Shown: one piece after another, positions 37,635-48,186 of the stretch
Layout of the letters: each line of letters starts with the position of its first letter
Numbering within the stretch: position 1 is the stretch's first letter
Assembly: GCA_910578525.1 (NCBI GenBank)
Contig: CAJTRF010000001.1
Coordinates: forward strand, 20,350 to 84,349
DNA length: 64,000 nt
Direction of reading: 5' to 3'
Source: an uncultured Mycoplasmatales bacterium
GTDB lineage: Bacteria; Bacillota_I; Bacilli_A; Mycoplasmatales; Mycoplasmoidaceae
Made by a program: the position numbers and the translations under genes
Notes under the pieces: model-generated
Seen by the model: the letters and a program-made list of their open reading frames with translations, nothing else
The model's database searches: none
What the model was told of the DNA's origin: nothing

Positions 37635-37662
37635 ATTATACATAAAAGATAAATTTTGTCAA
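37635..37662 (-). promoter_or_regulatory. mraZ operon promoter
   Basis: A consensus sigma-70 promoter on the minus strand: TTGACA at 37662-37657, 16-base spacer, TATAAT at 37640-37635. The start would fall near 37628, within the MraZ repeats. This is the clearest -35/-10 pair in the window. Confidence 0.75.
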
Positions 37663-37704
37663 TTTTTTTTAAAAATTTATAAATATGTTGGTTTGCAAGC
37701 AGAA

Positions 37705-37720
37705 AAAAAGACGCCTTTTT
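37705..37720 (-). terminator. Possible terminator after the small Cys-rich gene
   Basis: Minus-strand AAAAAG, loop GCGT, CTTTTT followed by more T, 25-40 bases past the small gene. The stem is short and A-T rich. The 80 bases between it and mraZ's promoter show nothing else. Confidence 0.35.
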
Positions 37721-37744
37721 AGCGCCTTAATTCTTTTGTTTTTT

Positions 37745-37897
37745 TTAGATTTTATGCTTTTTTTCAAAATCTTCTAGAGTAATGCAAATCCCTTCTCCAT
37801 CACAACATTTTTTGTTTTTACATCGTGGATTTTTATCTAAATCTGCAATAAATCTTTCTAAATCATCTTGAGAGATTTTTTCTTCTTTTTTAACCAT
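37745..37897 (-). CDS. Small Cys-rich protein of unknown function
   Basis: A 50-residue ORF beginning 2 bases after the ackA stop and ending before a possible terminator. It is highly charged (MVKKEEKISQDDLERFIADL at the N-terminus) and has four cysteines in the second half, C-x4-CC-x6-C (RCKNKKCCDGEGIC). This spacing could bind a metal or a small cluster, but I do not recognise the family. Tight spacing after ackA and the absence of frame breaks support it as a real gene. Confidence 0.55.
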   Translation of the reverse strand: MVKKEEKISQDDLERFIADLDKNPRCKNKKCCDGEGICITLEDFEKKHKI

Positions 37898-37899
37898 AA

Positions 37900-39093
37900 C
37901 TATTTAGTTAAATTTTGAACGTCGTTTGCAATCATTAATTCTTCATCCGTTCTAACTCTATATATAGGATATGTAGCACTGTTTGAAGAAACTAAAATGT
38001 AATCATTATATTTTTCAATTAATTTTTTATCATTAATTTCTGCATTAAATAGCTTGATATTTTTGCAAGTTTCATTAACAATATAATTTTGGTTTTCACC
38101 AACACCTGCTGTGAAAACAATTGCGTCAACCTTTCCTTCTAATTCGTTTGCATATGAAACAATGTATTTAGCAATTCTTTTAACATACATTGTTAATGCA
38201 AATTTAGCATCTTTATTACCTTTTTCAAGTTTATTACATACATCACGAACATCTGATGAACCTACAAGTCCTTGTAAACCTGACTTTTTATTTAAAGTTT
38301 CATCTATTTGTTTATCATTCATTCCTTTTCTCATTAAGAAAACTGCAACAGATGGATCCATATCTCCACACCTTGTTCCCATTACTAATCCTTCTAATGG
38401 AGTTAACCCCATTGAAGTGTCATAAGATTTTGAATTTTTAATTGCAGAAATAGAAGCACCATTACCAATATGACAAACAATTAAATTTACTTGTTTCTTA
38501 TGAAGGATTTTTTCCATTTGCTTTGTAATGTATTTGTATGAAATACCATGGTAACCAAATTTTCTAATTTCTCATTTATCTGCTAATTGTTTGTCAATTG
38601 CATATCTGTAATTTAATTCAGGAATTGTTGAATGAAATGAATTATCAAATGCTGCAATATTTTTTACCTTTGGTAATTTTTTCATGAAAATCTTAATAAC
38701 TTTTAATTCATGAGGATTATGTAACGGAGCTACTGGTATATGATCTTCAATAACTTTTAAACATTTATCATTTACAAGAACAGAGTTAGTGTAAACTGTA
38801 CCACAGTTTACAACTCTATGACCAATACCACTAAACTCAGTAATTTTATTATAAATTTTATGAGTTTTCATTTGTTTCAAAATTAAATCAATTGCATCAG
38901 TGTGATCTTTAATGTTGATTTTTTTCTCATAAGTTTTAAATTTCTTACCAGCTAAGCAATTGATTTTAAAATTACCATCAATTCCAATTCTTTCACAAAG
39001 ACCATAACAAATGACTTTGTGATTTTTACCTAAAAATACTTTGTATTTTAATGAGCTGCTACCAGCATTAATAATTAATATCTTTTTATCCAT
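37900..39093 (-). CDS. ackA: Acetate kinase
   Basis: Transfers phosphate from acetyl phosphate to ADP, giving ATP and acetate in fermentation. The 397 residues are normal. Signature INAGSSSLKYKVF at the N-terminus; GIGHRVVNCG; the active-site FDNSFHSTIPE; LIVCHIGNGASISAIKNSKS; MDPSVAVFLM; and FTAGVGENQNYI. One TGA-coded Trp lies between the halves. The partner pta is not in this window. Confidence 0.97.
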
Positions 39094-39156
39094 ATTTTTT
39101 TATTATTCTATATTAAGAATTATATTATTTATTTATATAATATAAATAATTAAAAT

Positions 39157-39942
39157 ATGGTCAGAGTTATAAAAAGTTTTTTTCATTATTTACTAGTTCC
39201 ATTTGTATTTATTAGTTTAGCTTGAAGTGTATGAAGAGCAAAAGTAAAAGCAAAAAAATACAAAAAAGAACCAATGGTTCATACAGCCGATGTTAGATAT
39301 AAAATGGTTTACAAAATTTGTAAAAGAGTATTATTTTGTAAAAATATTCATGTAGATGCTCAAGGTTTCGAAGACATGTCATTAACTCCAAAACTATTAA
39401 TTGGTAATCATAAATCTAATTTAGATGCAATTGTAATGATTAAGGTTTTATATGAAATAAGCCCTAACTTCCGTTTTACTTTTTTGTGTAAAAAAGAATT
39501 GCAAAAAAATGCAGCTATTAGAGCTTGTATAGATTTGATTGATGGTATTTATATTGATCGTAATAATCCAAGAGCAATTCTTGATGTTATTAGACAAGAA
39601 AAAGAATTATTAAACCAAAACTATACATTAGTTGTGTTCCCAGAGGGAACAAGAGTCTTCTCACATGAATTTGGAGAATTTAAACCTGGTGCTTTTAAAG
39701 TGGCTTACGAAAGTTTTGTTCCGGTTGCTTTCTTCACACTTTATGGGACAAGCGGTAGACTTGATAAAAATAAAGAGCATAAAGTTAAAGGCGATATTAT
39801 TGTTAAATACAATGGTATGATGAGACCACAAGAATTCATTACAACAACTGCAGTTAATTTAGCTGGAAAAATAAAAAATATCATTAAAAATTCTTATGAT
39901 AAAATTTTTAATGATAATACTAAAAAAGGAGAAAAAAAATAA
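39157..39942 (+). CDS. plsC: 1-acyl-sn-glycerol-3-phosphate acyltransferase
   Basis: Makes phosphatidic acid from lysophosphatidic acid in the membrane. The 261 residues have an N-terminal hydrophobic anchor ([16 protein letters not shown], Trp as TGA), the catalytic motif I NHKSNLD (NHx4D), [15 protein letters not shown] and motif III FPEGTR. TATAAT lies 15 bases upstream of the ATG. The stop overlaps the thyA start by one base. Confidence 0.93.
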
Positions 39943-40811
39943 TGAAACAATATTTGGATTTATTACAACACATTTTAGATAAAGGTAAAAAAAGACATAA
40001 CCGTACAGGGGTTGATACAATTTCAACCTTTGGTTACCAAACAAGATATGATATTTCTGAATCATTTCCGTTGTTAACAACAAAGAAAGTTTTTTATAAA
40101 TCAATGATTTATGAATTGCTTTGATTCATCAAAGGTGACACTAATATTAAATATTTAGTTGATCATAACTGTAATATTTGAAATGAATGACCTTATGAAA
40201 TTTATAAAAAATCTCCTGATTTCCAAGGTGAAGATTTAAAGCAATTCGTAGAAAAAATTAGAAACGATGCTGAATTTGCTAAAAAACATGGTAATTTAGG
40301 TCCTGTTTATGGAAAACAATGAAGAAATTCTTATGGATTTGACCAATTACAAAATGTTGTTGATCAAATTAAAAACAATCCTGACTCTCGTAGATTAATT
40401 GTTTGTGCTTGAAACCCAAGCCAAGTATGCAATATGGCATTGCCGCCCTGTCATGCATTATTTCAATTTTATGTAGAAGACGGAAAATACCTATCATGTC
40501 AACTATACCAAAGAAGTGCTGATGCTTTTTTAGGTGTTCCATTTAATATCCCAAGTTATTCGTTATTAACTTACATAATTGCTGATATGACTGGATTAAA
40601 ACCAAAAGAATTTATTCACTCATTTGGTGATCTACATATTTATGTAAACCATTTAGATCAAGTACATGAACAACTATCGCGTACTCCTAAACACCAACCA
40701 AAACTAATTATTAAAAATCATCACGATAGAATTGAAGACTATGTCTTCGAAGATTTTGAAATTGTAGATTACGATCCAGCTCCTGCAATTAAAGCTCCAG
40801 TTGCTGTATAA
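39942..40811 (+). CDS. thyA: Thymidylate synthase
   Basis: Methylates dUMP to dTMP with methylene-tetrahydrofolate. The 289 residues are normal. N-terminal [14 protein letters not shown]; the nucleophile Cys in [39 protein letters not shown]. Four TGA Trp codons break naive reading. It is directly followed by folA, which regenerates tetrahydrofolate. Confidence 0.97.
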
Positions 40812-40820
40812 ATAAAATAT

Positions 40821-41273
40821 ATGTTAAAAATGATTTGATGTGAAGATGCCAATCACGGTATCGGAATAAATAATAAAATGCCTTGGGATATCAAGGAAGA
40901 GATGAGACATTTTATAAAAACAACTAAAGGTCATACTGTTGTTATGGGTCGTAAAACTTTTGAATCTATTGGTAAACCATTACCAAATAGAACAAATATT
41001 GTTTTAACTAATAACCCTGACCTTAAAATTGATGGTGTGCAAATTATTCATGATTTTAACAAAATCATAGAACTAGCAAAATCGCAAGATATTTTTATAA
41101 TTGGTGGAGCATCTATATATAAGCAATTCTTACCATTTGCTGATGAATTAGTAATTTCAAAATTACCTGATACTTACCATTGCACTGAATACTTAAATTT
41201 TAATTTATCAAATTTTAAACTTAAAAATACAGAAGATTTTGGATTATTCAAAGTTAACTACTATGCAAAATAA
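40821..41273 (+). CDS. folA: Dihydrofolate reductase
   Basis: Reduces dihydrofolate with NADPH, completing the ThyA cycle. The 150 residues are slightly short. GIGINNKMPWDIKEEMRHF carries the catalytic Asp and the substrate helix, GHTVVMGRKTFESIG the cofactor site, and IFIIGGASIYKQFLP the second NADPH block. The start could be the fourth codon (MIWCEDAN). It overlaps scpA by 11 bases. Confidence 0.95.
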
Positions 41274-42075
41274 AGACATTGAGTTTAATATTGATATTGA
41301 AGGATTCTCTGGACCACTTGATGTTCTAGATACACTTATTCGTGAAAACAAGATGGATATCCTTGATCTTAATATTTCTTTATTAGCTAATCAATACTAT
41401 GAATTTATTAAAAAGAATTTTAATAAATTCGAAATAGATAAATTAGGTAATTACCTTGTTATGGCTACTTATCTATTAGAGTTAAAGACAAAGAAAATTC
41501 TTCAAGGATTAGAAGAAACTCAAGAAGAATCAAATTTTGAATATGAACGTGATAAGTTGGTTGCTCAAATTATTGAATATCGTAAATACAAAGAAGTTTG
41601 TGAAAAATTAAATGTTAAACGTGAAAAGCGTCAAACACTTTATGCAAAACCTAGTGATATTGCAAAATTGAAAGAAGGATCTGAACGTTTCTATATAGAA
41701 AAACTTCCAAGTTATATAGATCCAGATAAATTATTAAAATCAATTATTAGTGCATACGAAAAATATCACTTCTCTTTATTTTCTAAAAATAAAATTATTG
41801 TTCAAGAATTGTCTGTTGATGACATTAAAAAAGATCTTATCTCTTTTCTAAATACATCAAAAAAAATTACTTCGTTTGGCGAATATTTATTCTCAGTTGA
41901 TGAATTAAAAATTTCTGAGCAATACATTGTTACAACGTTTTTAGCTCTTTTAGAATTAGTTAAATATGATGTTATAGTTTTGGAACAAAACGAACAAACA
42001 AATGAGATAATAATTACTATTAAGGATCTAAATAATTCTAAAATAGCTTTAGGCCAAGGAGGGTTACATGAATAA
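41263..42075 (+). CDS. scpA: Segregation and condensation protein A
   Basis: Kleisin subunit that bridges the SMC heads. The 270 residues are normal. FSGPLDVLDTLIRENKMDIL is the N-terminal SMC-neck-binding helix, followed by LDLNISLLANQYYEF and the acidic middle. The C-terminal winged helix has VTTFLALLELVKYDVIVLEQ. I chose the ATG at 41263, within the folA end, over an upstream codon. It overlaps scpB by 8 bases. Confidence 0.95.
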   Translation: MQNKDIEFNIDIEGFSGPLDVLDTLIRENKMDILDLNISLLANQYYEFIKKNFNKFEIDKLGNYLVMATYLLELKTKKILQGLEETQEESNFEYERDKLVAQIIEYRKYKEVCEKLNVKREKRQTLYAKPSDIAKLKEGSERFYIEKLPSYIDPDKLLKSIISAYEKYHFSLFSKNKIIVQELSVDDIKKDLISFLNTSKKITSFGEYLFSVDELKISEQYIVTTFLALLELVKYDVIVLEQNEQTNEIIITIKDLNNSKIALGQGGLHE

Positions 42076-42640
42076 TAAATCAATTATCGAGAGTATTTTA
42101 TATACATCAGGAAACGATGGAGTTGATATCAATACTTTTAAGAAAGTATTAGGTATTGAATCAGAAGAAATTATTAAGTTAATTAATGAATTAAAAACTA
42201 AGTATGAATCTGATCAGGATTCTGGTTTGTTAATCAAAAAATACGGAAACTCTTTTTATTTATTGTCTAAAGAAGATAATAATCAACATATTGCTAAAGC
42301 AATGAATTACGCTTCTAAAAATCCTTTAACTCCTGCGATGATGGAAGTATTAGCAATCATTGCATACAACAACCCTTGTACATCAACTAAAATCGAAAAA
42401 ATTAGAGGTGTGGACTCTAAGAATGCAATTAGTAAACTAATAGCATTGAATTTAATTAAAGAAGCCGGACGTGACACAACTCCTGGTTGTCCATATTTGT
42501 ATAAGACAACTCAAGAATTCTTAAATTTATTTGGCATTAAAGCTTTGAGCAACTTGCCTAAATTAAAAGATTCTGATCAAAGTTTACTTGAGGAAACTGA
42601 TGTTGATTTCTTTAATTCTAATAGAATTGAAGAAGAATAA
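42068..42640 (+). CDS. scpB: Segregation and condensation protein B
   Basis: Kite subunit of the SMC-ScpAB condensin. The 190 residues consist of two winged-helix domains. Marks: IIESILYTSGNDGVDIN, MEVLAIIAYNNPCTSTKIEK and IRGVDSKNAISKLIALNLIK, with GRDTTPGCPYLYKTT. It is translationally coupled to scpA and ends next to the convergent degV stop. Confidence 0.96.
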   Translation: MNNKSIIESILYTSGNDGVDINTFKKVLGIESEEIIKLINELKTKYESDQDSGLLIKKYGNSFYLLSKEDNNQHIAKAMNYASKNPLTPAMMEVLAIIAYNNPCTSTKIEKIRGVDSKNAISKLIALNLIKEAGRDTTPGCPYLYKTTQEFLNLFGIKALSNLPKLKDSDQSLLEETDVDFFNSNRIEEE

Positions 42641-43504
42641 TTATTCTACTCTTACAATAATTGCAGCGTAATCAATACCTGTATGCACAGTAATTACTGA
42701 TGGTAAAACATCTCTTGGTGTTTTATCGTTTAATTTATATTCTTTCTTTAATAAATCTATTAATGGCTCAATATCGTACTTATTGTTGTGATAATTTACT
42801 TTCATTAAAACTGCGTTTTTAATTTTAGATTTATCTAAATTAATTCTTTCATTAAATGTCTTAGTTAAAATCTTAACACAATTTTCATATTTAGATGCTT
42901 TGTCTAAAAATACTAAACCATTATGATCATATGTAATGATCAATTTAAGATTTAACACTTTTGCAAACATTCCTTTAAAATTGCTTACTCTTCCACCTTT
43001 AACTAATTGATCAACATTTGGAACAATTAAAAAACCTAGTCATTTTTTCTTTTCAGATTCAATATAATTTTTAACTATTTCTTCAGTTAGATCTTTCTTC
43101 TTAGAAAGTTCTATTAATTCTTCTAATTGAATTCTACTTCATCTAGACAATGAGTATTGTGGAATAACATGAACGTTTTTGTAATCTTCAACTACCATTC
43201 TTCATGTATTAATAGCAGAAGAAAGTTTCTCATGAATTGGTAAGACAAATATATCATCATATTTGTCTGCAATCTTATCTAGTAATTCAGCGATCATTCC
43301 AGGAGAAGGTTGGCTTGTGCTAACATTAATTCCTTTATTAATCAATTCGCAAACCTCTTTATTATCAATTTCAATTAAATCTTTGTATGATGTGATTTGA
43401 CCATCAAGGTTTTTATTAATTATTAAAGGCATGTAGTATACGTTTGGATACTCACCTTCTTTAATTCCAGATGATGAATCAACAATAAAAGCAACTTTCT
43501 TCAT
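42641..43504 (-). CDS. DegV family fatty-acid-binding protein
   Basis: A 287-residue DegV/FakB-type protein that holds a fatty acid for the FakA kinase. Family marks are VAFIVDSSSGIKEGEYPNVY, the binding-pocket motif VSTSQPSPG, and the C-terminal VITVHTGIDYAAIIV (the usual HxGPGA block is altered to HTGIDY). TGA Trp codons occur between the two visible parts. The in vivo role, uptake of host fatty acids for phospholipids, fits plsC nearby, but is inferred. Confidence 0.92.
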
Positions 43505-43547
43505 ATTAAAATAATTATACTAATTATAAATAATTTATTTAATTGCT

Positions 43548-44138
43548 ATGATAGGATGTTTTTACAACAAAAATTCATTAAATGACACATTAATCCTTAA
43601 TGTGTCAAATGAAAAACCAATTAAAATTGACCAAAATAATAATTATTGTTTAGGTTTTGATAGAAACAATGAAGTTTGTTTTATAAATATCTTTAATTTT
43701 TCTAAATATGACAATTTTGATAAAAGTTATTTTTTGTTTAATGATCAATTAAACAAAATAGTTATGGATATCTGCAAAGTTGATTTATCTAAATATGTAA
43801 ACAAAAATAACTTTGTTATTGGTCACATTGATGAATGTGAAGAGATTTCTGGAACTCACTTGCATAAATGTAAAGTTAATATTGGTAACGAAATACTCGA
43901 TATTATATGTGGTGCTAAAAATGCTAGAAAAGATTTAAATGTAGTTGTTGCTACTATTGGAGCTATATTACCTAATGGTAAAAGGATTAATAAAGGTAAA
44001 TTACTAGGAATTGAATCTTTTGGTATGTTGTGTTCAGCAAAAGAGTTAGGAATTACTAATAAAAAATTCAATGATCAAGGAATCATTGAATTAAATAGTA
44101 CTTATCTTGTTGGAAGTTCTTTCAACGAAATGTTTTAG
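43548..44138 (+). CDS. ytpR: YtpR-type tRNA-binding domain protein
   Basis: A 196-residue protein with a YtpR N-terminal region and a C-terminal EMAP/tRNA-binding OB-fold, like the domain of PheT and MetG. Marks: FVIGHIDECEEISGTHLHKC and KVNIGNEILDIICGAKNAR, GAILPNGKRINKGKLLGIES, and FGMLCSAKELG. The cellular role is uncertain. The gene is divergent from degV and its stop overlaps the convergent membrane-protein gene. Confidence 0.9.
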   Translation: MIGCFYNKNSLNDTLILNVSNEKPIKIDQNNNYCLGFDRNNEVCFINIFNFSKYDNFDKSYFLFNDQLNKIVMDICKVDLSKYVNKNNFVIGHIDECEEISGTHLHKCKVNIGNEILDIICGAKNARKDLNVVVATIGAILPNGKRINKGKLLGIESFGMLCSAKELGITNKKFNDQGIIELNSTYLVGSSFNEMF

Positions 44139-45133
44139 ACTTTGTAATATCCTACTCAGAATGGACGCTTTGCTTTAACATTAGGTATTTTGTAAGGACG
44201 TAAAAGTTGAACCGCTCAGTTTAATCATACAATACCCGAAGCAATTAAAGTCAACAATAGAATTGTTATTACTTCTTTGAAATATCATGGAATGTCGCCT
44301 AATACAGCTCCAAATCCTGAAAACACACCATTAATTTGTTTAGGATCTGCTACTCCTTGAATTGCAGGCAAAATTTCTTTTAATCAGTCATTTTCAACTA
44401 TACCTGTACATTCAACAACAATGCCACTAATTGCAAAACTTTCATTTTCTATCTTTATTAATGAAGAAGCATATTTCATAACTGTAATGTATAAGAAGAA
44501 CACAATACATACAACTCCTGTATAAAATCAATTCTTCATCTTAACATTAGGTGTATTTAATAACACCCCTAAAGCAATGCAAGCAGATAACGCATGCATA
44601 GCATACTTTAATCTATATGGATCATTACCCATAAAGATATATTGAAAATTCAATTGAGCGTTTCCATCATCTCCAGGAAAAATTGATACAAACAATGTTA
44701 ATAATGCTCCTAATAGTTGAGGGCCTGCCAAATATGAAGCAACCTTTCTTGATGGTTGAAGTATTAAAGCTAATAATGAAGCTACAAAAAAGAAAGGACA
44801 AAAATCTGTAATAAATATTTTTGATAAACAGAATCCTAAATAAATTGAGCCAGCACGCATGAATTCTCCACTAGCAATCATTTGTGGATAATAAGGAGTT
44901 ACAATTTCTATTATTTTTTCTGAATCTCCTTGAGCAGAAACAACAGTAATTAATGCCTTAAGATCTGGTGCATATCTAAAAATAATAAAATAAACTAAAC
45001 AAATGATTGCAATAAATAATCAAAACAAATATGAATTTGTTAGTTTTTTAATAAATGGGTGTAAAGCTATTTGGAAAAACATTACAATTAATGTGATGGA
45101 AACCAATAATACCCCAACTGCTAGCGGTGTCAT
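44135..45133 (-). CDS. Unrecognised multi-pass membrane protein
   Basis: A 332-residue hydrophobic protein with about seven predicted membrane helices. It begins MTPLAVGVLLVSITLIVMFF and includes LQPSRKVASYLAGPQLLGAL, RLKYAMHALSACIALGVLL and a C-terminal TILLLTLIASGIVW. A long extracytoplasmic or cytoplasmic loop lies around residues 230-290. I do not recognise the family; the pattern of polar residues inside helices suggests a transporter or enzyme in the membrane. All Trp in the C-terminal part are TGA. Confidence 0.75.
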
Positions 45134-45174
45134 ATTTTAATATAATTATATTAATTATACAAAATCTCATTTTT

Positions 45175-46020
45175 ATGCCTTTTACAAAAAATATTAACGA
45201 TGATTTTTCAATTAAAGATGATAGGATAGTTTTATCAAAAAATTACTTTGATAATTATCATAATCATTTTGCAAAAATCACCGGAACTAGATTTTCTTGT
45301 ATTTTAGGTCAAAATAAATTTTCATCTCCATTTAAAACTTGAGCTATTATGACAAAAATTTACAAAGAAGAGATGGATCCAACCTTATCAAAAGTTGGAT
45401 GTGCAATAGAACCAAAAGTAAGAGAATATGTAGAAAAAGAATTAGGATGCAAATATCTTTCTTATGATCCTGTTCAAATAAGATTTGATGTTTTTCATGA
45501 GAATAAAATTTTTGGTGGAATTCCAGATGGTGAACCAATAGTTAATGGACGTATTGATTATTCAAAATTCCCAATGTTAGAAATTAAAACAACTTCAATA
45601 GACAGTTTTGTTTACAAAAAAGAAAACGGAAGTTTGCTTATGAAAAAAGATGAAAAAGGTTATCCACTAATTAAACTTCCTGGCGAAAAAAGAAACAGTT
45701 GATATTGTGATAATGACATAGTCATTAGTGAAGAATATAAATATCAACTTGGTCTATACTTGTATTTAAGAAACATAGATAGAGGAATCTTTGCTGTTAC
45801 TTTTTTAACTGGTGAAGATTATGTTCATCCTGAAAATTATGTTGCAAATGAACACGAAATTGCTCTTGTTAATTTCTCAATTAATAATTTAGACCATTTT
45901 AAACAAAAGGTTGAATATGCAAAGCAATGATACATTGACCATATTCAAACAGGTATTTCTCCTAAAATGACAGCCGAAGATAAAAAATGGCTTAAAGAAG
46001 AGTTAGGTCAAGTGTTCTAA
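45175..46020 (+). CDS. Putative PD-(D/E)XK nuclease
   Basis: A 281-residue protein with a YqaJ-like nuclease pattern: ITGTRFSCILGQNKF, KVGCAIEPKVREYVEKEL, then FGGIPDGEP with Asp and MLEIKTT with the E-x-K pair, followed by EEYKYQLGLYLYL, the typical helix after the core. Similar proteins are annotated in mycoplasmas as putative nucleases of unknown role. The stop overlaps thiI by one base, so they share a transcript, though no functional link to tRNA thiolation is known. Confidence 0.72.
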
Positions 46021-47189
46021 TGAAAATAATTTATCTTAAATATGGTGAACTTACTTTAAAAGGTAAAAATAAAAAAGTATTTATCAACCAATTATTTCAA
46101 AACATTAAGATTGCTCTCAAAGATTTTGATTTAAAAATTATTAAGCAATACGATTCTTCTTTAATTAAAGAGATTAAGGAAAAAGATTTTGATGGAGTTA
46201 TTTCTGTTTTAAAAAATATTCCAGGTATTTCCCAAATAATTGTTGCCCAAGAATTAGAAAGAAATTACAATGATTTAGTTAAATTTTTAGTTGACAAATT
46301 CTCAAATTTAAAAGAGTTAACTCTCTTTAAAATTGAAACAAAAAGAAATGATAAATCATATGAATTAAATTCAATGGAATTTTCAAGAAAACTTGGTCAT
46401 GATTTGTTAGTTTCTAACAAATTGCTAAAGGTTGATGTTAAAAATCCTCAATACAAAATTATTGTAGAAATCCATAAAAACAACTTTATTTGTTACACAA
46501 ATAAAATAAATGGAAGAGGCGGCTTTCCAATTGGTGTTGGTGGGAAGGTATTAATGTTAATATCTGGTGGTATTGATTCACCAGTAGCTGCTGGATTATT
46601 AATGAAAAAAGGTTACAAAGTAGATTTCTTAACATTTATTTCTCCTCCTCATACTAAACCAGAAGCCTTAACCAAAACTGAAGACTTAGTTAAAACATTA
46701 ACCAAAACTTGTCCTTATGTTCCAAAATTATTTGTATGCAATTTCACTAAATTGCAACATGAGTTATCTCATATCTCTGATCATTCTTATCAAATAACTT
46801 TAATGAGAAGATATTTCTTTAGAATTGCTCAAGAATTAAAGAATAAATTTGATTATGACGCAATAGCAACTGGTGAATCATTAGGACAAGTTGCTAGTCA
46901 AACCATTCAAAGTATAAATACCATTGAATCCGTATTAAATAATACAGTTGTTTTGCGTCCGCTACTAACATATGATAAATTAGAAATTATTAATTTAGCA
47001 AATCAATTTTGCACATATGAAATTTCTATTTTACCATATGCTGACTCATGTTCTTTGTTTGTTCCTGCCAATCCTGTAACTAAGCCAACTATTCATAAAG
47101 CTGAAAAGTTAGAAAATGAATTAGACCTAATTAATGAACTTTATAATATAACTATTGAGAAGTATATTGAAACTAAGTTAATTAAATAA
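46020..47189 (+). CDS. thiI: tRNA 4-thiouridine synthase ThiI
   Basis: Adenylates U8 of tRNAs before sulphur transfer. The 389 residues comprise a ferredoxin-like N-terminal domain, a THUMP domain and the PP-loop SGGIDSPVAAGLLMKKG, preceded by GRGGFPIGVGGKVLML. ATGESLGQVASQTIQS is the second conserved block. The C-terminal rhodanese domain of E. coli ThiI is absent, as in Gram-positive relatives, so sulphur must come through another carrier. TAATG overlap with the upstream gene. Confidence 0.96.
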   Translation: MKIIYLKYGELTLKGKNKKVFINQLFQNIKIALKDFDLKIIKQYDSSLIKEIKEKDFDGVISVLKNIPGISQIIVAQELERNYNDLVKFLVDKFSNLKELTLFKIETKRNDKSYELNSMEFSRKLGHDLLVSNKLLKVDVKNPQYKIIVEIHKNNFICYTNKINGRGGFPIGVGGKVLMLISGGIDSPVAAGLLMKKGYKVDFLTFISPPHTKPEALTKTEDLVKTLTKTCPYVPKLFVCNFTKLQHELSHISDHSYQITLMRRYFFRIAQELKNKFDYDAIATGESLGQVASQTIQSINTIESVLNNTVVLRPLLTYDKLEIINLANQFCTYEISILPYADSCSLFVPANPVTKPTIHKAEKLENELDLINELYNITIEKYIETKLIK

Positions 47190-47190
47190 T

Positions 47191-48162
47191 ATGGAATTTA
47201 TTAAAAAAACTATTATTGAAAAAATCAATAGTTATAACAAAATATCACTATTTTTTCATGAAGTTCCTGACTTTGATGCTTTGGGAGCATGTTATGGTCT
47301 AAAGCGTTTTATCAAGGATATAGCTCCTGAAAAAGAAGTTAAAATTATTGGTTTAGATATCATTGATGATTTCTTTTCAAAGGGATTCTTTGAATTTGAT
47401 CATACACATGTTGGAAATTCATTTATTAGTCAATCATTGGGAATTATTCTAGATACAGCCAATGAACAAAGGATTTGAACTAACAGACATAGATATTGTA
47501 AAGAGTTAATCAGAATCGATCACCACCCACAAGTAGAATCAATTGCCAATATCGAGTGAATCGATCCATCGTATCCAGCAACTTGTCAAATGGTTGCCGA
47601 ATTATTATTCGATTGAAATTCAAAATATGTGCTAGCCCCAACAGCAATGTATCTATATGCAGGCATTGTTACTGATACTGGTAGATTCTTACACTCTAAT
47701 ACAAACCCAACAACATTAACAATTGCAGGTAAATTACTAAATACTGGCTTTAATAGACAATCTATTAACGATGCTTTGTATTTAAGAAATTACAAGCAAC
47801 TAAAATTTGATTCTTACGTTATTTCAAAAATTGTTTTCTTAAAAAATAAAAAGTTTGCTTATGCTGTTTTAGGAAAAAAATCTTTTGATAGATACGACAT
47901 TGATGTTAGAATGTCAATGGTACAAATTTTAAACAATATTGAAGGTGTCGAAGTTTGAATGAGCTGTTATTATGACAAAACCAAAAAATCTTGAAGAGGT
48001 TCTCTACGAAGTAGAGAATTACCAATTAATCAAATTGCTGAAAAGCATAATGGCGGCGGTCATAAATTAGCAGCTGGTTTCACTTTAAAAAACAAAAGAG
48101 AAATTAGACAAATTAAAAAAGAAGTTATTCAATATTTACAACAAGTTCAAAAAGTTTATTAA
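47191..48162 (+). CDS. nrnA: DHH family phosphoesterase, NrnA-like
   Basis: Degrades nanoRNA or pAp/cyclic dinucleotides. The 323 residues have the DHH domain (FHEVPDFDALGACYGL, GIILDTAN, the signature RIDHHP, and GIVTDTGRFLHS) followed by DHHA1 with KHNGGGHKLAAG. Five Trp are TGA. The start is 1 base after the thiI stop. NrnA and GdpP-like enzymes are hard to separate, but the absence of a PAS/GGDEF part favours NrnA. Confidence 0.92.
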
Positions 48163-48171
48163 AAATTTATA

Positions 48172-48177
48172 TATAAT
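48172..48177 (+). promoter_or_regulatory. -10 box before the small gene at 48187
   Basis: TATAAT with 9 bases to the ATG and no Shine-Dalgarno. The box lies just after the nrnA stop, so this promoter probably drives the small gene and dnaE. Confidence 0.5.
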
Positions 48178-48186
48178 TAAATTGCT

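Noticed and set aside
37709-37727. CGCCTT repeats as a GC-rich terminator stem
   Set aside because: The two copies are direct, not inverted, so they cannot pair. Only the short A-T stem beside them remains as a weak candidate.
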